A stretch of 64,000 bases of DNA from Deltaproteobacteria bacterium (GTDB lineage Bacteria; Myxococcota; Myxococcia; Myxococcales; SZAS-1). The number at the start of each line of letters is the position of its first letter. Position 1 is the first letter of the stretch. The stretch covers positions 1 to 64,000 of the forward strand of contig JAFEBB010000035.1 in assembly GCA_018266075.1 (NCBI GenBank), read 5' to 3'. The notes beneath the pieces are model-generated. The model was not told the origin of the DNA and did not search any database. It saw only the letters and a list, made by a program, of their open reading frames with translations. Shown here piece after piece: positions 35,396-44,183 of this stretch. The position numbers were made by a program, and so were the translations under genes.

Positions 35396-36910
35396 TCAGC
35401 GCATGGCGCCGAGCGCGTACTGCGCGGCGCGGCCGAGCACGTCCGGATCCTTGGGGAGATCCGGATAGTGCGCGAGGAACGGACGCTCGGGGCGCCCGCT
35501 CTGGCACAGCGTCAGACAGTTCCGGTACGCGCGCCGCGCCGCCACCGCGTCGCCGAGGGCTTCGGCCGCGCGGCCCGAGTAGTAGTGGGCCAGGGCCATG
35601 TCGGCGTCGAGGAAGAGCGCCTTGCCCAGCTCCTCCGACGCCTCGCGCGGGTGGCTCGCCTCCACCTGCGCGATCCCCCAGAACAGCCGCGCCTCGGCGG
35701 AGAGCGGCTCCACCGCGAGCGCCCGCTCGTACGCCGCGAACGCCTCCGGGAAGCGCCGCAGCACCGAGAGCAGGTTGCCCAGCGAGATCCACCCGATGAG
35801 GCTCTCCGGCTCTGCCTGCACCAGCGCGCGCAAGAGGTCGAGCGCCTCCAGGAACTGCCCGCGCTCGATGAGGTCCACGCTCCGCGCCAGCCGGTGCGGC
35901 AGGTTCGGCGACACCACCGTCGGCGTTGCGGGCGGCGGCGTGGGAGGCCGCGCCTCCGGCACCGGCTTGGGCCGGCTGGGCGGCTCGAGCTGCAGCACCG
36001 GGAACTTCGCGGTGACGCGCGAACGGATTTCGAGCCTCGGCACCATCGGCGGCGTCTTGGGCCGCTCCGGCACCGACGCGCGCATGCCCATCGGCTTGCG
36101 ATAGAAGAACGCGCCTTCGATCTCGGCCAGCTCGAACCGCCCGAAGATCCGGTACAGCGACTCCGAGTAGCCCAGCGCCAGGTGCCCGCCCGGCCGCAGG
36201 GCGTCGTAAATGCGCTCGAGGGTGCGCACCATGGTGGTGGCGTCGAAGTAGATGAGGACGTTGCGGCAGAAGATGATGTCGTAGCCGCCCTCGGGCACCT
36301 CGTAGCCGCCCTCGGCCAGGTTGGCCACGCCGAACTTCACCATCTTGCGGATCTCGGGCGAGACGCGCGCCGCGTCGCCGCCCTCGGCCAGGAAGAACTG
36401 GGCCACGCGCTCGCTCGACACCGGCTTGAGCTTGCGCTGCCCGAACACGCCGCGCTCGGCCTCGAAGATGGCCTCACCGTTGATGTCCGAGGCCCGCAGG
36501 TTGACCTCCGACACCAGCGCGCCACACTCCACCGCCACCATGGCCAGCGAGTACGGCTCCTCGCCGGTGGCGCAGGCCGCGCTCCAGAGGTGCAGCTGCC
36601 GGCGCTCGCGGCGGGCGCGCTCGAGCGCGTCGGGGAGGAGCTTGCGCTTCAGGGCGTCGAACTGCCGCGCGTCGCGGAAGAAGTCGGTCTTGCCCACCGT
36701 CACCAGCGGCAAGAGCCGGTGCAGCTCGGCGTCCTGCTCCGGGCCGTGCACGTAGTTGAGGTACTGCGCCGAGCCGTGCATGCCGAGCGTCTGCATGCGG
36801 CCGCGCAGGGCCATGGTGAGCCCGAACTCGCCGTCGGCGGCGAGCTTGAGCCCGGCGCGCTCCAACAGGAGCTTGCCCAGGGCCTCCACGTCTGTACGGC
36901 GGAGCTCCAA
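35396..36910 (-). CDS. frzF: FrzF, CheR-type MCP methyltransferase with TPR tail
   Basis: 504 aa, TTG start with GGAGGG six bases upstream, two nt after the frzG stop. Residues ~1-275 are a SAM-dependent CheR methyltransferase (TDFFRD, WSAACATGEEPYSLA, IIFCRNVLIYFD). A Pro-rich linker (~285-340) and TPR repeats (~345-500) follow, as in M. xanthus FrzF, where they restrict which receptor site is methylated. Its substrate should be FrzCD, encoded three genes upstream. Confidence 0.93.
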   Translation of the reverse strand: MELRRTDVEALGKLLLERAGLKLAADGEFGLTMALRGRMQTLGMHGSAQYLNYVHGPEQDAELHRLLPLVTVGKTDFFRDARQFDALKRKLLPDALERARRERRQLHLWSAACATGEEPYSLAMVAVECGALVSEVNLRASDINGEAIFEAERGVFGQRKLKPVSSERVAQFFLAEGGDAARVSPEIRKMVKFGVANLAEGGYEVPEGGYDIIFCRNVLIYFDATTMVRTLERIYDALRPGGHLALGYSESLYRIFGRFELAEIEGAFFYRKPMGMRASVPERPKTPPMVPRLEIRSRVTAKFPVLQLEPPSRPKPVPEARPPTPPPATPTVVSPNLPHRLARSVDLIERGQFLEALDLLRALVQAEPESLIGWISLGNLLSVLRRFPEAFAAYERALAVEPLSAEARLFWGIAQVEASHPREASEELGKALFLDADMALAHYYSGRAAEALGDAVAARRAYRNCLTLCQSGRPERPFLAHYPDLPKDPDVLGRAAQYALGAMR

Positions 36911-36912
36911 GG

Positions 36913-37899
36913 TCAGCCCTCCACCGCGCGGCGAATGGCGATCGCCAGCTGATCGAGGGGCAACATGGACTCCACCGCGCCCAGCTCCCAGGCGGCGCGC
37001 GGCATGCCGAACACCACGCAGGTGGCCTCATCCTGCGCGAAGGTGCGCGCGCCCTGGCGGCGCATCTCGAGCAGGCCGTCGGCGCCGTCCTGGCCCATGC
37101 CGGTGAGGATGACGCCCACGCCGCGCTGGCCGTAGTGCCGCGCCACCGAGCGGAACATGGTGCTCACGCTGGGCTTGAAGCCGCCGTCGGGCGGGTCGTC
37201 GAGGAGCAGCGCCTTGCCTTCGCGCACCTCCATCTGCTTGCCCGAGGGCGCCACGGCGATGAGCCCGGGCGTGAGCGGCATCTGGTGCGTCACCTCGCGC
37301 ACCGGCGTGCCCGTCTCCACCGCGAGCCAGTGCGCCAGGCCCTCCGAGAAGCCGTCGGAGATGTGCTGGACGATGAGGATGGGCGCTGGCAGCGGACCGC
37401 GCAGGTCGTGCAGCAACTGGGCGAGCGCGCGCGGTCCGCCGAGCGAAGCGCCGACGGCAACCAGCTTGGTGCGCAAATCGGTGATGTCGTTGCGGCCGGC
37501 CTTGGCGCGGCGCGCGCGCACGTGGGTGATGACCCGCACACCCGCGAGCAGCCGCGCCCGACGCGCGAGGTCCACGGCCTGGCCTTCGGTGTAGCGGACG
37601 GCGTCCAGCGCGCCCATCGCCAGCGCCTCGAACGCCTCGGCCGGATCCTCGCCGTGGCCGGCCACCAGCAGGATGGGCGTGGGCGCGAAGGCCATGAGGT
37701 CTTGCACGCAGCGGTGGCCGTCGCGCTTGGCGAGCCCGAGCTGCAGGAGCACCAGCTGCGGCCGGGTGTCTTTGACCTTGGGCAGCAGCTCCGCGGGCTC
37801 GTGGATCGCGGCCTCGATGTGGAATTCGGGCCGAGGCAGGGCCTTGGTGAGCTCGGCGGCGAGCCCGGGATCCGCGGCGATGAGAATCCGGGTCGACAT
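36913..37899 (-). CDS. frzG: FrzG, CheB-type methylesterase with degenerate receiver
   Basis: 328 aa from the ATG at 37899; a longer frame from 37938 would be translated from the heptamer repeat. The C-terminal methylesterase is complete: Ser152 (VGASLGGP), His179 (IVQHI), Asp271 (GMGQDGADG). The N-terminal receiver-like half lacks the phospho-acceptor: the usual VLLD is LVLLQ (Gln53), and the acidic pair near the start is AAD. It thus cannot be phosphorylated in the normal way. It should remove methyl groups from FrzCD. Confidence 0.9.
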   Translation of the reverse strand: MSTRILIAADPGLAAELTKALPRPEFHIEAAIHEPAELLPKVKDTRPQLVLLQLGLAKRDGHRCVQDLMAFAPTPILLVAGHGEDPAEAFEALAMGALDAVRYTEGQAVDLARRARLLAGVRVITHVRARRAKAGRNDITDLRTKLVAVGASLGGPRALAQLLHDLRGPLPAPILIVQHISDGFSEGLAHWLAVETGTPVREVTHQMPLTPGLIAVAPSGKQMEVREGKALLLDDPPDGGFKPSVSTMFRSVARHYGQRGVGVILTGMGQDGADGLLEMRRQGARTFAQDEATCVVFGMPRAAWELGAVESMLPLDQLAIAIRRAVEG

Positions 37900-37912
37900 T
37901 CCGTTCTTGATC

Positions 37913-37924
37913 CCTGGTTCCTGG
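37913..37924. repeat. Short heptamer-repeat remnant between frzE and frzG
   Basis: CCTGGTTCCTGG followed by CGCTCTCCC, closely like the left arm and spacer of the larger repeat at 40296-40368. It looks like half of the same element. Confidence 0.6.
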
Positions 37925-37958
37925 CGCTCTCCCGTCAAGACGAGCCAGCAGCCCGCGG

Positions 37959-40286
37959 TTAACCGGTGAGTCTCTCGATGACCTGGGCCACCGCTTCCAC
38001 CGACAGCTCGCCCTTGACCAGGTACGCGTCGGCGCCGGCGTCGAGGCCGCGGCGCTTGTCCTCGGGCGCGGCCAGCGAGCTCATCACCACCACCGGCGTC
38101 TTCTGGGTGGAGAGCTCGGCGCGCAGGCGGCGGCAGAGGGCGATGCCATCGAGGCGCGGCATCTGGATGTCGGTGAGGATGATGTCGAAGTTGCCGGCGG
38201 TGGCCTTGGCGTAGCCCTCCTCGCCGTCCACGGCCTCTTCCACCTGGTGGCCCAACGCCCGCACCAGCGCCGCTTCCGTGGCGCGGGCGATGGGCGAGTC
38301 GTCCACCAGCAGGACCTTGAGGCGCCGCGCAGGAGTCGTTGCCTGGACGGGCCGCGAGGTGCGGCGGACGTCGGCCATGATGTCGGGCAGGTGCAGGAGC
38401 ACGGCGATGCGGCCGTCCTCGAGCGCGGCCGCTCCGGCGATGAACTTGGCCCCGCGCAAGAAGTCGCCGCCGCAGGGCTTCACCGCGACTTCGCGCTCAC
38501 CCACGAAGCCATCGACGACGAGCGCCGCGCGATCTTCCGCGTGCCGCACGAACACCGCTTGCGGCCGATCGTGTCGCGGGCCGCCGTTCAGCGACAGCAG
38601 CGGTCCCAGCGCGACGAGTGAGACGGTCCGGCCGCGATAGCGCACGGCGGAGATGCCGCTGACCTCCAAGCGATCGCTGGGATCGATGCGGCCCACGCTC
38701 TCCACATCGCTCGCGGGCAGGCCGTAGACGTCGTCGCCGAGGCGCACCAGCAGCACCTTCATCAGCGCGAGGCTCTGGGGCATGCGCAGCGAGACCCGCG
38801 TGCCCTTCCCCACCTGGCTGGTGACGCTCACCGAGCCGCCCAGCGCCTCGACCTTGCGCTTCACCACGTCCATGCCCACGCCGCGGCCGCTGGTCTCGGT
38901 GATGTCGGTCTTGGTGGAGAAGCCGGGCGTGAAGATGAGCTCCAGCGCGTCGCGGTCGGAGAGCGCGAGCGCGGCCGAGCGGGCGATGAGGCCCTTCTCG
39001 ACGGCGGCCTGGCGCACGCGCCGCGGATCGATGCCGGCGCCGTCGTCGTCGACGTCGACCGCGAGCATGCCGCCGTCGGCGCGGAGCCTGAGCTCGATGC
39101 GGCCCGCCCGCGGCTTGCCCGCGCGCGCGCGCTCGTCGGGCGTCTCGATGCCGTGGTCCACGGAGTTGCGCACCGCGTGCACCAGCGCGTCGCGCACCTC
39201 GCCGAGCAGCCCGCGGTCCACGCCCACGTCGCCGTTGAAGATCTCGAACGTGACGTCCTTGCCCTGCTGCTTGGCGAGGTCGCGCACGCCGCGGGGCAGC
39301 GCGCCGAACACCGTCGAGCACGGCACCAGCCGCGCCTCGGCCACGCGGTCCGCGAGCTGGTCGAGCGCGTTGCGCATCGCGTTCAGGCCGTCGGAGTTGC
39401 GGCGCAGGAAGCGGAAGGCGTCGTCGCGCAGCAGGTGCATGTCGCCCTCGTGCAGGGCGAGCTCGCGCACGTGATCCGGGCTGTTGTGCACCACGCGCTC
39501 GGCGAGGGCCACCAGCTTGTCGCTCACGCGGTTGAAGCGCTGCACCAGCGCCGCCAGCTCGCGCACGCGGAGCGTGGAGCGCTCGCCTTCCACGAGCAGG
39601 TCGCCCGCGAGCGAGCCGAGCTGATCGAGCGAGTCCACGGCCACGCGGATGGAGCGATCCGCAGTGCGCTCGCCCTGGAGCTTGTCGGAGCTGCGCTGGC
39701 CGGGACTCTCGCGCTCGCGGTTCGAGGGCGGGCGCGCATCGCCGGACTCGGATCTGCCATCGCCCTTCGACGGCGGCCGGGCCACGGCGGTGGGCCTCGA
39801 CGGCGGCCGCGCGCCCGGCTTGGTCGGCTTCGACTTCGGCCGGGCGGTCTGCGGCTCCGCTGCTGGAGGAGGCGGCGTGGGCTCCGCCGGCGGTGCGCCG
39901 CCGATCACGGACGTGATCTGCCCGATGACCTCCTTCGCCTGGGGCGCCTCGGGGTTGGTGCCCAGCGAGGTGTCGTCGACGAGCACGCTGATCGCGTCGC
40001 AGGCGCGCAGCAGCAGATCGCTGGCCTTGGCGAGCGGGGTCTTGCCCTCGCGCAGGGTGCGCAGCAGGTCCTCGGCGGAGTGCGCCACCGAGCCCACGCT
40101 GGGCAGGCCCAGCATGCGCGCTTCGCCCTTGAGGGTGTGGAGCTCGCGCGCGATCTCGTCGGCGGCGCCGGCGTCGCCCGGGTTCTTCTCGAGCGCCATC
40201 ACGGCAAGACCGATCTTCTCGAGCCGATCGCCCGAGACCTCTCGGAACTTGCCGATGAGCTGCTTGCGGACCTCGTCGGGCGTCAT
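37959..40286 (-). CDS. frzE: FrzE, CheA-type histidine kinase fused to a CheY receiver
   Basis: 775 aa. Order: Hpt/P1 domain with phospho-acceptor His50 (ELHTLKGEARMLG), Pro/Arg-rich linker (~130-230), dimerisation helices, HATPase (HAVRNSVDHGIE, DDDGAGID, GFSTK, GRGVGMDVV), CheW-like coupling domain, then receiver (~650-775) with Asp706 (LTDIQMPRLDG). This is the layout of M. xanthus FrzE, where the fused receiver restrains the kinase and FrzZ is a phosphorylation target. A heptamer palindrome sits where a ribosome-binding site would be expected; no SD is visible before the ATG. Confidence 0.95.
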   Translation of the reverse strand: MTPDEVRKQLIGKFREVSGDRLEKIGLAVMALEKNPGDAGAADEIARELHTLKGEARMLGLPSVGSVAHSAEDLLRTLREGKTPLAKASDLLLRACDAISVLVDDTSLGTNPEAPQAKEVIGQITSVIGGAPPAEPTPPPPAAEPQTARPKSKPTKPGARPPSRPTAVARPPSKGDGRSESGDARPPSNRERESPGQRSSDKLQGERTADRSIRVAVDSLDQLGSLAGDLLVEGERSTLRVRELAALVQRFNRVSDKLVALAERVVHNSPDHVRELALHEGDMHLLRDDAFRFLRRNSDGLNAMRNALDQLADRVAEARLVPCSTVFGALPRGVRDLAKQQGKDVTFEIFNGDVGVDRGLLGEVRDALVHAVRNSVDHGIETPDERARAGKPRAGRIELRLRADGGMLAVDVDDDGAGIDPRRVRQAAVEKGLIARSAALALSDRDALELIFTPGFSTKTDITETSGRGVGMDVVKRKVEALGGSVSVTSQVGKGTRVSLRMPQSLALMKVLLVRLGDDVYGLPASDVESVGRIDPSDRLEVSGISAVRYRGRTVSLVALGPLLSLNGGPRHDRPQAVFVRHAEDRAALVVDGFVGEREVAVKPCGGDFLRGAKFIAGAAALEDGRIAVLLHLPDIMADVRRTSRPVQATTPARRLKVLLVDDSPIARATEAALVRALGHQVEEAVDGEEGYAKATAGNFDIILTDIQMPRLDGIALCRRLRAELSTQKTPVVVMSSLAAPEDKRRGLDAGADAYLVKGELSVEAVAQVIERLTG

Positions 40287-40295
40287 GAACCGTGT

Positions 40296-40368
40296 CTGGT
40301 TCCTGGTTCCTGGTTGCTGGTTCCTGGCGGTCTCCCAACCAGGAACGAGGAACCAGGAACCAGGAACC
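40296..40368. repeat. Gene-less palindromic heptamer array between frzCD and frzE
   Basis: Left arm 40296-40327 is TTCCTGG-type heptamers, a 9-nt spacer CGGTCTCCC follows, and right arm 40337-40368 is the inverted copy. The two ~32-nt arms differ at only a few positions and would form a long hairpin in frz mRNA. Arms match the termini of the element at 62845-63325. Confidence 0.85.
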
Positions 40369-40378
40369 GAAAGTTGTT

Positions 40379-41623
40379 TCAGTCGGCGCGGAAGCGCTTG
40401 ATGAGCTCTGCGAGCCGGTTGGCGAGCTGCGCCAGGTCGGCTGCCGCGCTCGTGGCCTGACGGCTGGCCTGCGTGGTCTGGCGGGTCACGTCCTCGATCT
40501 CGCTCATGGACGCCACGACCTGCTCGGTCGCGGTGCGCTGCTGCTGCGTGGCCAGGTTGATCACCCGGGCGGCGTCGCTCGTCTCCTGGACGCCGGACAG
40601 GATTCCGTCGACCGACTGCGCCGCCACCGAGCCGAGCTTCTCGCCCTGCTCCGTCGCGCGCCGGCTCGCCTCGGCTGCAGCCGCAGCGGCGTGCGTGGAC
40701 TCGCGGATTTCAGAGATCAGGTTCTTGATCTCCTTGGTGCTCTCGAGGACGTTCTCCGCCAGGCGCCGCATCTCCGCGGCCACGATGGAGAAGCCCTTGC
40801 CCGCCTCGCCGGCGCGGCTGCCTTCGAGGGCGGCGTTGAGCGCGAGCAGGTCCGAGCGGTCGGCGATCTCGTCGATGACTTCGACGACGGTGCCGATGCG
40901 CTCCACGCGCTTGCTCAGCTTGCTGATGGAGTCGACCACGGCCAGGCCGTCGCTGCGGATCTGCTGCATGGCGGTGGTGAACTCGTGGATCGCGGTGCGG
41001 CCGGAGCGCGCGGCGCCGAGGGTCTCTTCGGCCACGCGGGCCACGGAGCCGGCGTTCTCGGCTATCTGCGCGGAGGCGTGCTTCAGCTCCTCCATCGTCG
41101 CCGTGGTCTCGTGGATGGCGGCGGCCTGCTCGGTGCTGCTCGTCTCGTGCTGCGTCGAGGCCGCCAGCACCTCGTTGGCGCTCGACGAGAGCCGCAGCGC
41201 GGCCTCGTTGATCTCGCGCACGAAGGTGCGCTGGGTCTCGAGCACCCGGCCCACGCCCTCGTAGAGGCCGCGGAGCTGCGCGTCGTCGCTGGTGACGTTC
41301 CAGCTGGTGAGGTCGCCCTCGTCGGCCACCTTCACGAGCAGCTCGGAGGCCTTGTCGATGCCCTCGCGGCTCACGGACTCGCCGGCGCGGCTGAGGGCGC
41401 GGTTGATGAGCTCGCCGAGCTGGACGACCGCGGGGTCATCGCTGGAGAGCGCGCGCACGCGGGCCGAGAGGTCGCCCTGGGCCACGCGCTCGAGCACCAT
41501 CAGCGCGTCGGCCAGCGGGTGGACGTTGTCCACCTTGGCGGAGGCCGTCGTCGTCTCCACCTCGGTGCCCTTGCGCTTGCCGCCGCGCTTGGACTTGCCG
41601 TTCTGCGGGACCGTCTTGTCCAT
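40379..41623 (-). CDS. frzCD: FrzCD, cytoplasmic methyl-accepting chemoreceptor
   Basis: 414 aa with no transmembrane helix or sensor domain. A basic, disordered N-terminus (NGKSKRGGKRKG) precedes a HAMP-like/helical segment and a long coiled-coil signalling domain whose conserved tip reads IADRSDLLALNAALEGSRAGEAGKGF. In M. xanthus the basic tail of FrzCD binds DNA and anchors the receptor to the nucleoid; the tail here fits that. GAGGA lies 8 nt before the ATG. Methylated by FrzF, demethylated by FrzG. Confidence 0.94.
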   Translation of the reverse strand: MDKTVPQNGKSKRGGKRKGTEVETTTASAKVDNVHPLADALMVLERVAQGDLSARVRALSSDDPAVVQLGELINRALSRAGESVSREGIDKASELLVKVADEGDLTSWNVTSDDAQLRGLYEGVGRVLETQRTFVREINEAALRLSSSANEVLAASTQHETSSTEQAAAIHETTATMEELKHASAQIAENAGSVARVAEETLGAARSGRTAIHEFTTAMQQIRSDGLAVVDSISKLSKRVERIGTVVEVIDEIADRSDLLALNAALEGSRAGEAGKGFSIVAAEMRRLAENVLESTKEIKNLISEIRESTHAAAAAAEASRRATEQGEKLGSVAAQSVDGILSGVQETSDAARVINLATQQQRTATEQVVASMSEIEDVTRQTTQASRQATSAAADLAQLANRLAELIKRFRAD

Positions 41624-41625
41624 AT

Positions 41626-42018
41626 TCAGCGTCCTCTTGAGTTGGCGCGGGTCTTGGCCCGGGCCGAGATCGTCTTCAAATCGATGATGGGCACCGGCGT
41701 CTGCCCGTCGAGCACCATGCCCATGAGCTCACGCCCGCGCGCGCCCGTGACCACGAGGGCCAAGGTCGGCGGCCGTCGCAGCGCCGTGTGGGGGAAGCGC
41801 CGCACGCCCAGCACGCGGTCCACCGTCACCTGGAACTCGCCCTTGGGCCCCTTGGCCACCAGCACGCGCCGGCCCTTCGAGGCCACCAACTCCGCGGTGG
41901 GAAGCTCGTCGCTGGTGCGATCCACGCGAACGACCTCGAGCGGATCCGCGGCGAAGAGCTGTCCGGAGATCTCGAAGAACAGTAGGCTGCACTCCGAGGC
42001 CGAGGCGGCTTCGATCAT
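41626..42018 (-). CDS. frzB: FrzB, CheW-like coupling protein
   Basis: 130 aa, shorter than the FrzA-type CheW. A CheW fold is indicated by CSLLFFEISGQLFAADPLEVVRV and MGMVLDGQTPVPIIDLKTI. It overlaps the upstream gene by 4 nt and ends 2 nt before frzCD. As in M. xanthus, the second and smaller CheW-like gene is FrzB, which probably lacks some coupling surface. Confidence 0.88.
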   Translation of the reverse strand: MIEAASASECSLLFFEISGQLFAADPLEVVRVDRTSDELPTAELVASKGRRVLVAKGPKGEFQVTVDRVLGVRRFPHTALRRPPTLALVVTGARGRELMGMVLDGQTPVPIIDLKTISARAKTRANSRGR

Positions 42019-42545
42019 GAGCCGCCCCCGGCCCGGTTGCGCGCCACCTGCACCAGGCGCTTCAGGTCGAGCAGCGCAAAGTTGCCGAGCGGATCACTCG
42101 AGACGCCCGCCAAGAACTCGGCGCCGCGCTGGGTGGCGCCCATCGGAGCCGGCTCGAGCAAGCTCGACTTGATGCGCGTCAGGCCTTCGATCTGGTCGGC
42201 GAGGAGCGCAACCACCATCCCCTCGAAGCGGACCACGGCCATGCGCGAGCGGTTGTGGGCGCGGGCCTCGCCGCGGCCCATGAGGCGCGGCAGGTCGACC
42301 ACGGGCAAAACTTCACCGCGGTGGGCGCACACCCCGAGGAGAAACGGCGGGCTGCCTGGCAGCGGGGTCACCGTGGGCAGGCGCACGACCTCGTGCACGA
42401 GCGCGGCCTCCACGGCGAAGCGCTCGCCGCCCATGTCCATGCAAAAAAGCTCGAGCTCCGGCTCGGCGTCGGCCACCGAGTCGTGGTCGGCGGCCTCGGC
42501 CAGCATCTCGCGCAAGGGCTTGGCGCTGGGTGTCTCTTCTGTCAT
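42015..42545 (-). CDS. frzA: FrzA, CheW-like coupling protein
   Basis: 176 aa with a ~30-residue acidic N-terminal extension. CheW-type core: LFCMDMGGERFAVEAALVHEVVRLP, PPFLLGVCAHRGEVLPVVDLPRLMG, MVVALLADQIEGLTRI. It links FrzCD to FrzE. First gene of the minus-strand frz operon, facing frzZ across a 96-nt gap. Confidence 0.92.
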   Translation of the reverse strand: MTEETPSAKPLREMLAEAADHDSVADAEPELELFCMDMGGERFAVEAALVHEVVRLPTVTPLPGSPPFLLGVCAHRGEVLPVVDLPRLMGRGEARAHNRSRMAVVRFEGMVVALLADQIEGLTRIKSSLLEPAPMGATQRGAEFLAGVSSDPLGNFALLDLKRLVQVARNRAGGGS

Positions 42546-42584
42546 GGTGACAGGCTGGGTTGGTCAGGCGGAACGGGCGGTTGC

Positions 42585-42612
42585 AGAGTACCAGAGGCTC
42601 CCGGCATGGCAA
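42585..42612 (-). promoter_or_regulatory. Candidate frz operon promoter
   Basis: On the minus strand TTGCCA (42612-42607), 16-nt spacer, TACTCT (42590-42585), about 40 nt before the frzA start. No equally good promoter is seen for frzZ in the other direction. Confidence 0.4.
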
Positions 42613-42641
42613 GGACGGCCGGGCGTCCGAACGGGTGGTCC

Positions 42642-43445
42642 ATGTCGCGCATCTACGTCCTCGACGATTCTCCGGTGGTGCTGGCGATGACCGTGGAAGG
42701 CCTGCGGAACGCGGGCTACGAGGCCCGCGGCGCGCCCGACCTGGCCGCCCTCGACGCCCTGCTCCGCGAGGCCGAGCCGGAGTGCATCCTCCTCGACGTG
42801 CGCATGCCGGAGATGTTCGGCGACGACGTCCTCGAGTTCCTGCGCACCGAAAAGCGGGTGAGCAGCCGGCTGCTGCTCTTCTCGGACCTGCCGGACGAGG
42901 AGCTCGAGGCGCGCGCCAAGAAGGCCGGCGCGGACGGCACCGTGCCCAAGTCGCGCGGCATGGAGGCCATCGTCGAAGCCGTGGCGCAGCAGGTGAAGCA
43001 GCCGCCGGTGGTGCGTCAGGCGCGTCCCAAGAGCGAGCCGCGCGCGCCGAGCCCGGTGGCCGCCAAGCTCATCGGCCGGCGCATCCTGGTCGTGGACGAC
43101 TCGGAGATGACGGCCAAGCTCATCGAAGGCGAACTGCAACAAAAAGGTTATGAAGTCTCCGTCGCCGAGAACGTGGACAAGGCCACGCGCATCATCCTCC
43201 GCCGGCAGACGCGCCCCGACCTCATCCTCCTCGACGTGAACATGCCCGGCGTGAACGGCGAGCAGTTCTGCCGCTTCTTGAAGGGCAACTCGCTCTTCGC
43301 GGGCATCAAGGTGGTGCTCTGCTCCGCGGCGAACGTCGAGGAGCTGAAGCGCATCTGCAAGGAGGCAGGCGCCGACGGCTTCGTGCCCAAGGACGCCTTC
43401 ATGAGCACCTGGGTGCTCAAGCAGATCGAGCCCAAGCATCCCTAG
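42642..43445 (+). CDS. frzZ: FrzZ, dual-receiver response regulator
   Basis: 267 aa from the ATG at 42642; an ATG 12 codons upstream is the alternative. Two CheY-like domains joined by a Pro/Arg-rich linker: first RIYVLDDSPVV with acceptor in ILLDVRMPEMFG, second RRILVVDDSEMTAKLI with acceptor in LILLDVNMPGVNG. Both have the acidic pair, acceptor Asp and Lys near the C-terminus (VPKS, VPKD). In M. xanthus FrzZ is the output of FrzE and controls cell reversals. The divergent position matches. Confidence 0.94.
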   Translation: MSRIYVLDDSPVVLAMTVEGLRNAGYEARGAPDLAALDALLREAEPECILLDVRMPEMFGDDVLEFLRTEKRVSSRLLLFSDLPDEELEARAKKAGADGTVPKSRGMEAIVEAVAQQVKQPPVVRQARPKSEPRAPSPVAAKLIGRRILVVDDSEMTAKLIEGELQQKGYEVSVAENVDKATRIILRRQTRPDLILLDVNMPGVNGEQFCRFLKGNSLFAGIKVVLCSAANVEELKRICKEAGADGFVPKDAFMSTWVLKQIEPKHP

Positions 43446-43454
43446 CTTGTTGGC

Positions 43455-44174
43455 GTGAGCCAAATCGCAGGCATCGCCCTGGCCTTGACCCTCGACGCGC
43501 TCGCCGGCCTGGTTGGCGGTGTGCTCCCCGACGCGTGGCTTCGCCGGCAGCTCGGTCCGCTGGTCGGCTTCGCAGCGGGCGCGCTCATCGCCGTGGCCTT
43601 TCTCGACCTCTTGCCCGAAGTCGCGGGGCGGATGGGGCCGCCGGGCTTCGCGCTCGCGCTCGCAGCGTTCACGGCGGCGGCGTTGGCGGAGTGGCGGCTG
43701 GAGCCGCACCTGGAGCACAAGCCGATTCGCGGCCCCCTGCCCGGCTCGCTGCTCGGCTCGGACGCGCTCCACAACATGGGCGACGGCGCGGCCATCGCGG
43801 CGGCGTTTCTCGCCTCGACCAAGGCGGGCGTGCTCGCGGCGGGCGCGGTCATCCTTCACGAAGTTCCGCAAGAGGTGGGCGACTACGCGCTGCTGCGCGC
43901 GGCCAACATCAGCCGGAGCAAGGCGCTGCTCGGCCTCTTCGCCGTCCAGCTGACGGCCTTCGTGGGCGCGGCGCTGGTGCTGGTGGTCGCGCGCCACGCG
44001 GCGGTGGTGACGAGCGTGGCGGTCGCGCTCGCGGCGGGCACGTTCCTCTTCATCGGCGCGACGGATCTGCTGCCCGAGCTCTCCCGCGGGCATGGCCCCG
44101 AGCGGCGGCGGCGACGGACGAGCTTCGTCCTCGGGTTGCTCGGCGTGGCGGCGCTGACGGCGGTGCTGAAGTAG
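43455..44174 (+). CDS. ZIP-family metal transporter
   Basis: 239 aa, GTG start. About eight hydrophobic segments; the metal-site helices read SDALHNMGDGAAIAAAF and HEVPQEVGDYALL, the ZIP consensus (HN-x3-D and HE-x2-x-E). A basic cytosolic tip (GHGPERRRRRTSF) precedes the last helix. Likely imports Zn2+ or another divalent metal across the inner membrane. It begins 9 nt after frzZ. Confidence 0.88.
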   Translation: MSQIAGIALALTLDALAGLVGGVLPDAWLRRQLGPLVGFAAGALIAVAFLDLLPEVAGRMGPPGFALALAAFTAAALAEWRLEPHLEHKPIRGPLPGSLLGSDALHNMGDGAAIAAAFLASTKAGVLAAGAVILHEVPQEVGDYALLRAANISRSKALLGLFAVQLTAFVGAALVLVVARHAAVVTSVAVALAAGTFLFIGATDLLPELSRGHGPERRRRRTSFVLGLLGVAALTAVLK

Positions 44175-44183
44175 CTTCTCTTG

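Noticed and set aside
43447-44183. TAGCTT as -10 boxes before the ZIP and alcohol dehydrogenase genes
   Set aside because: In both cases the TAG is the upstream stop codon and no -35 is found.
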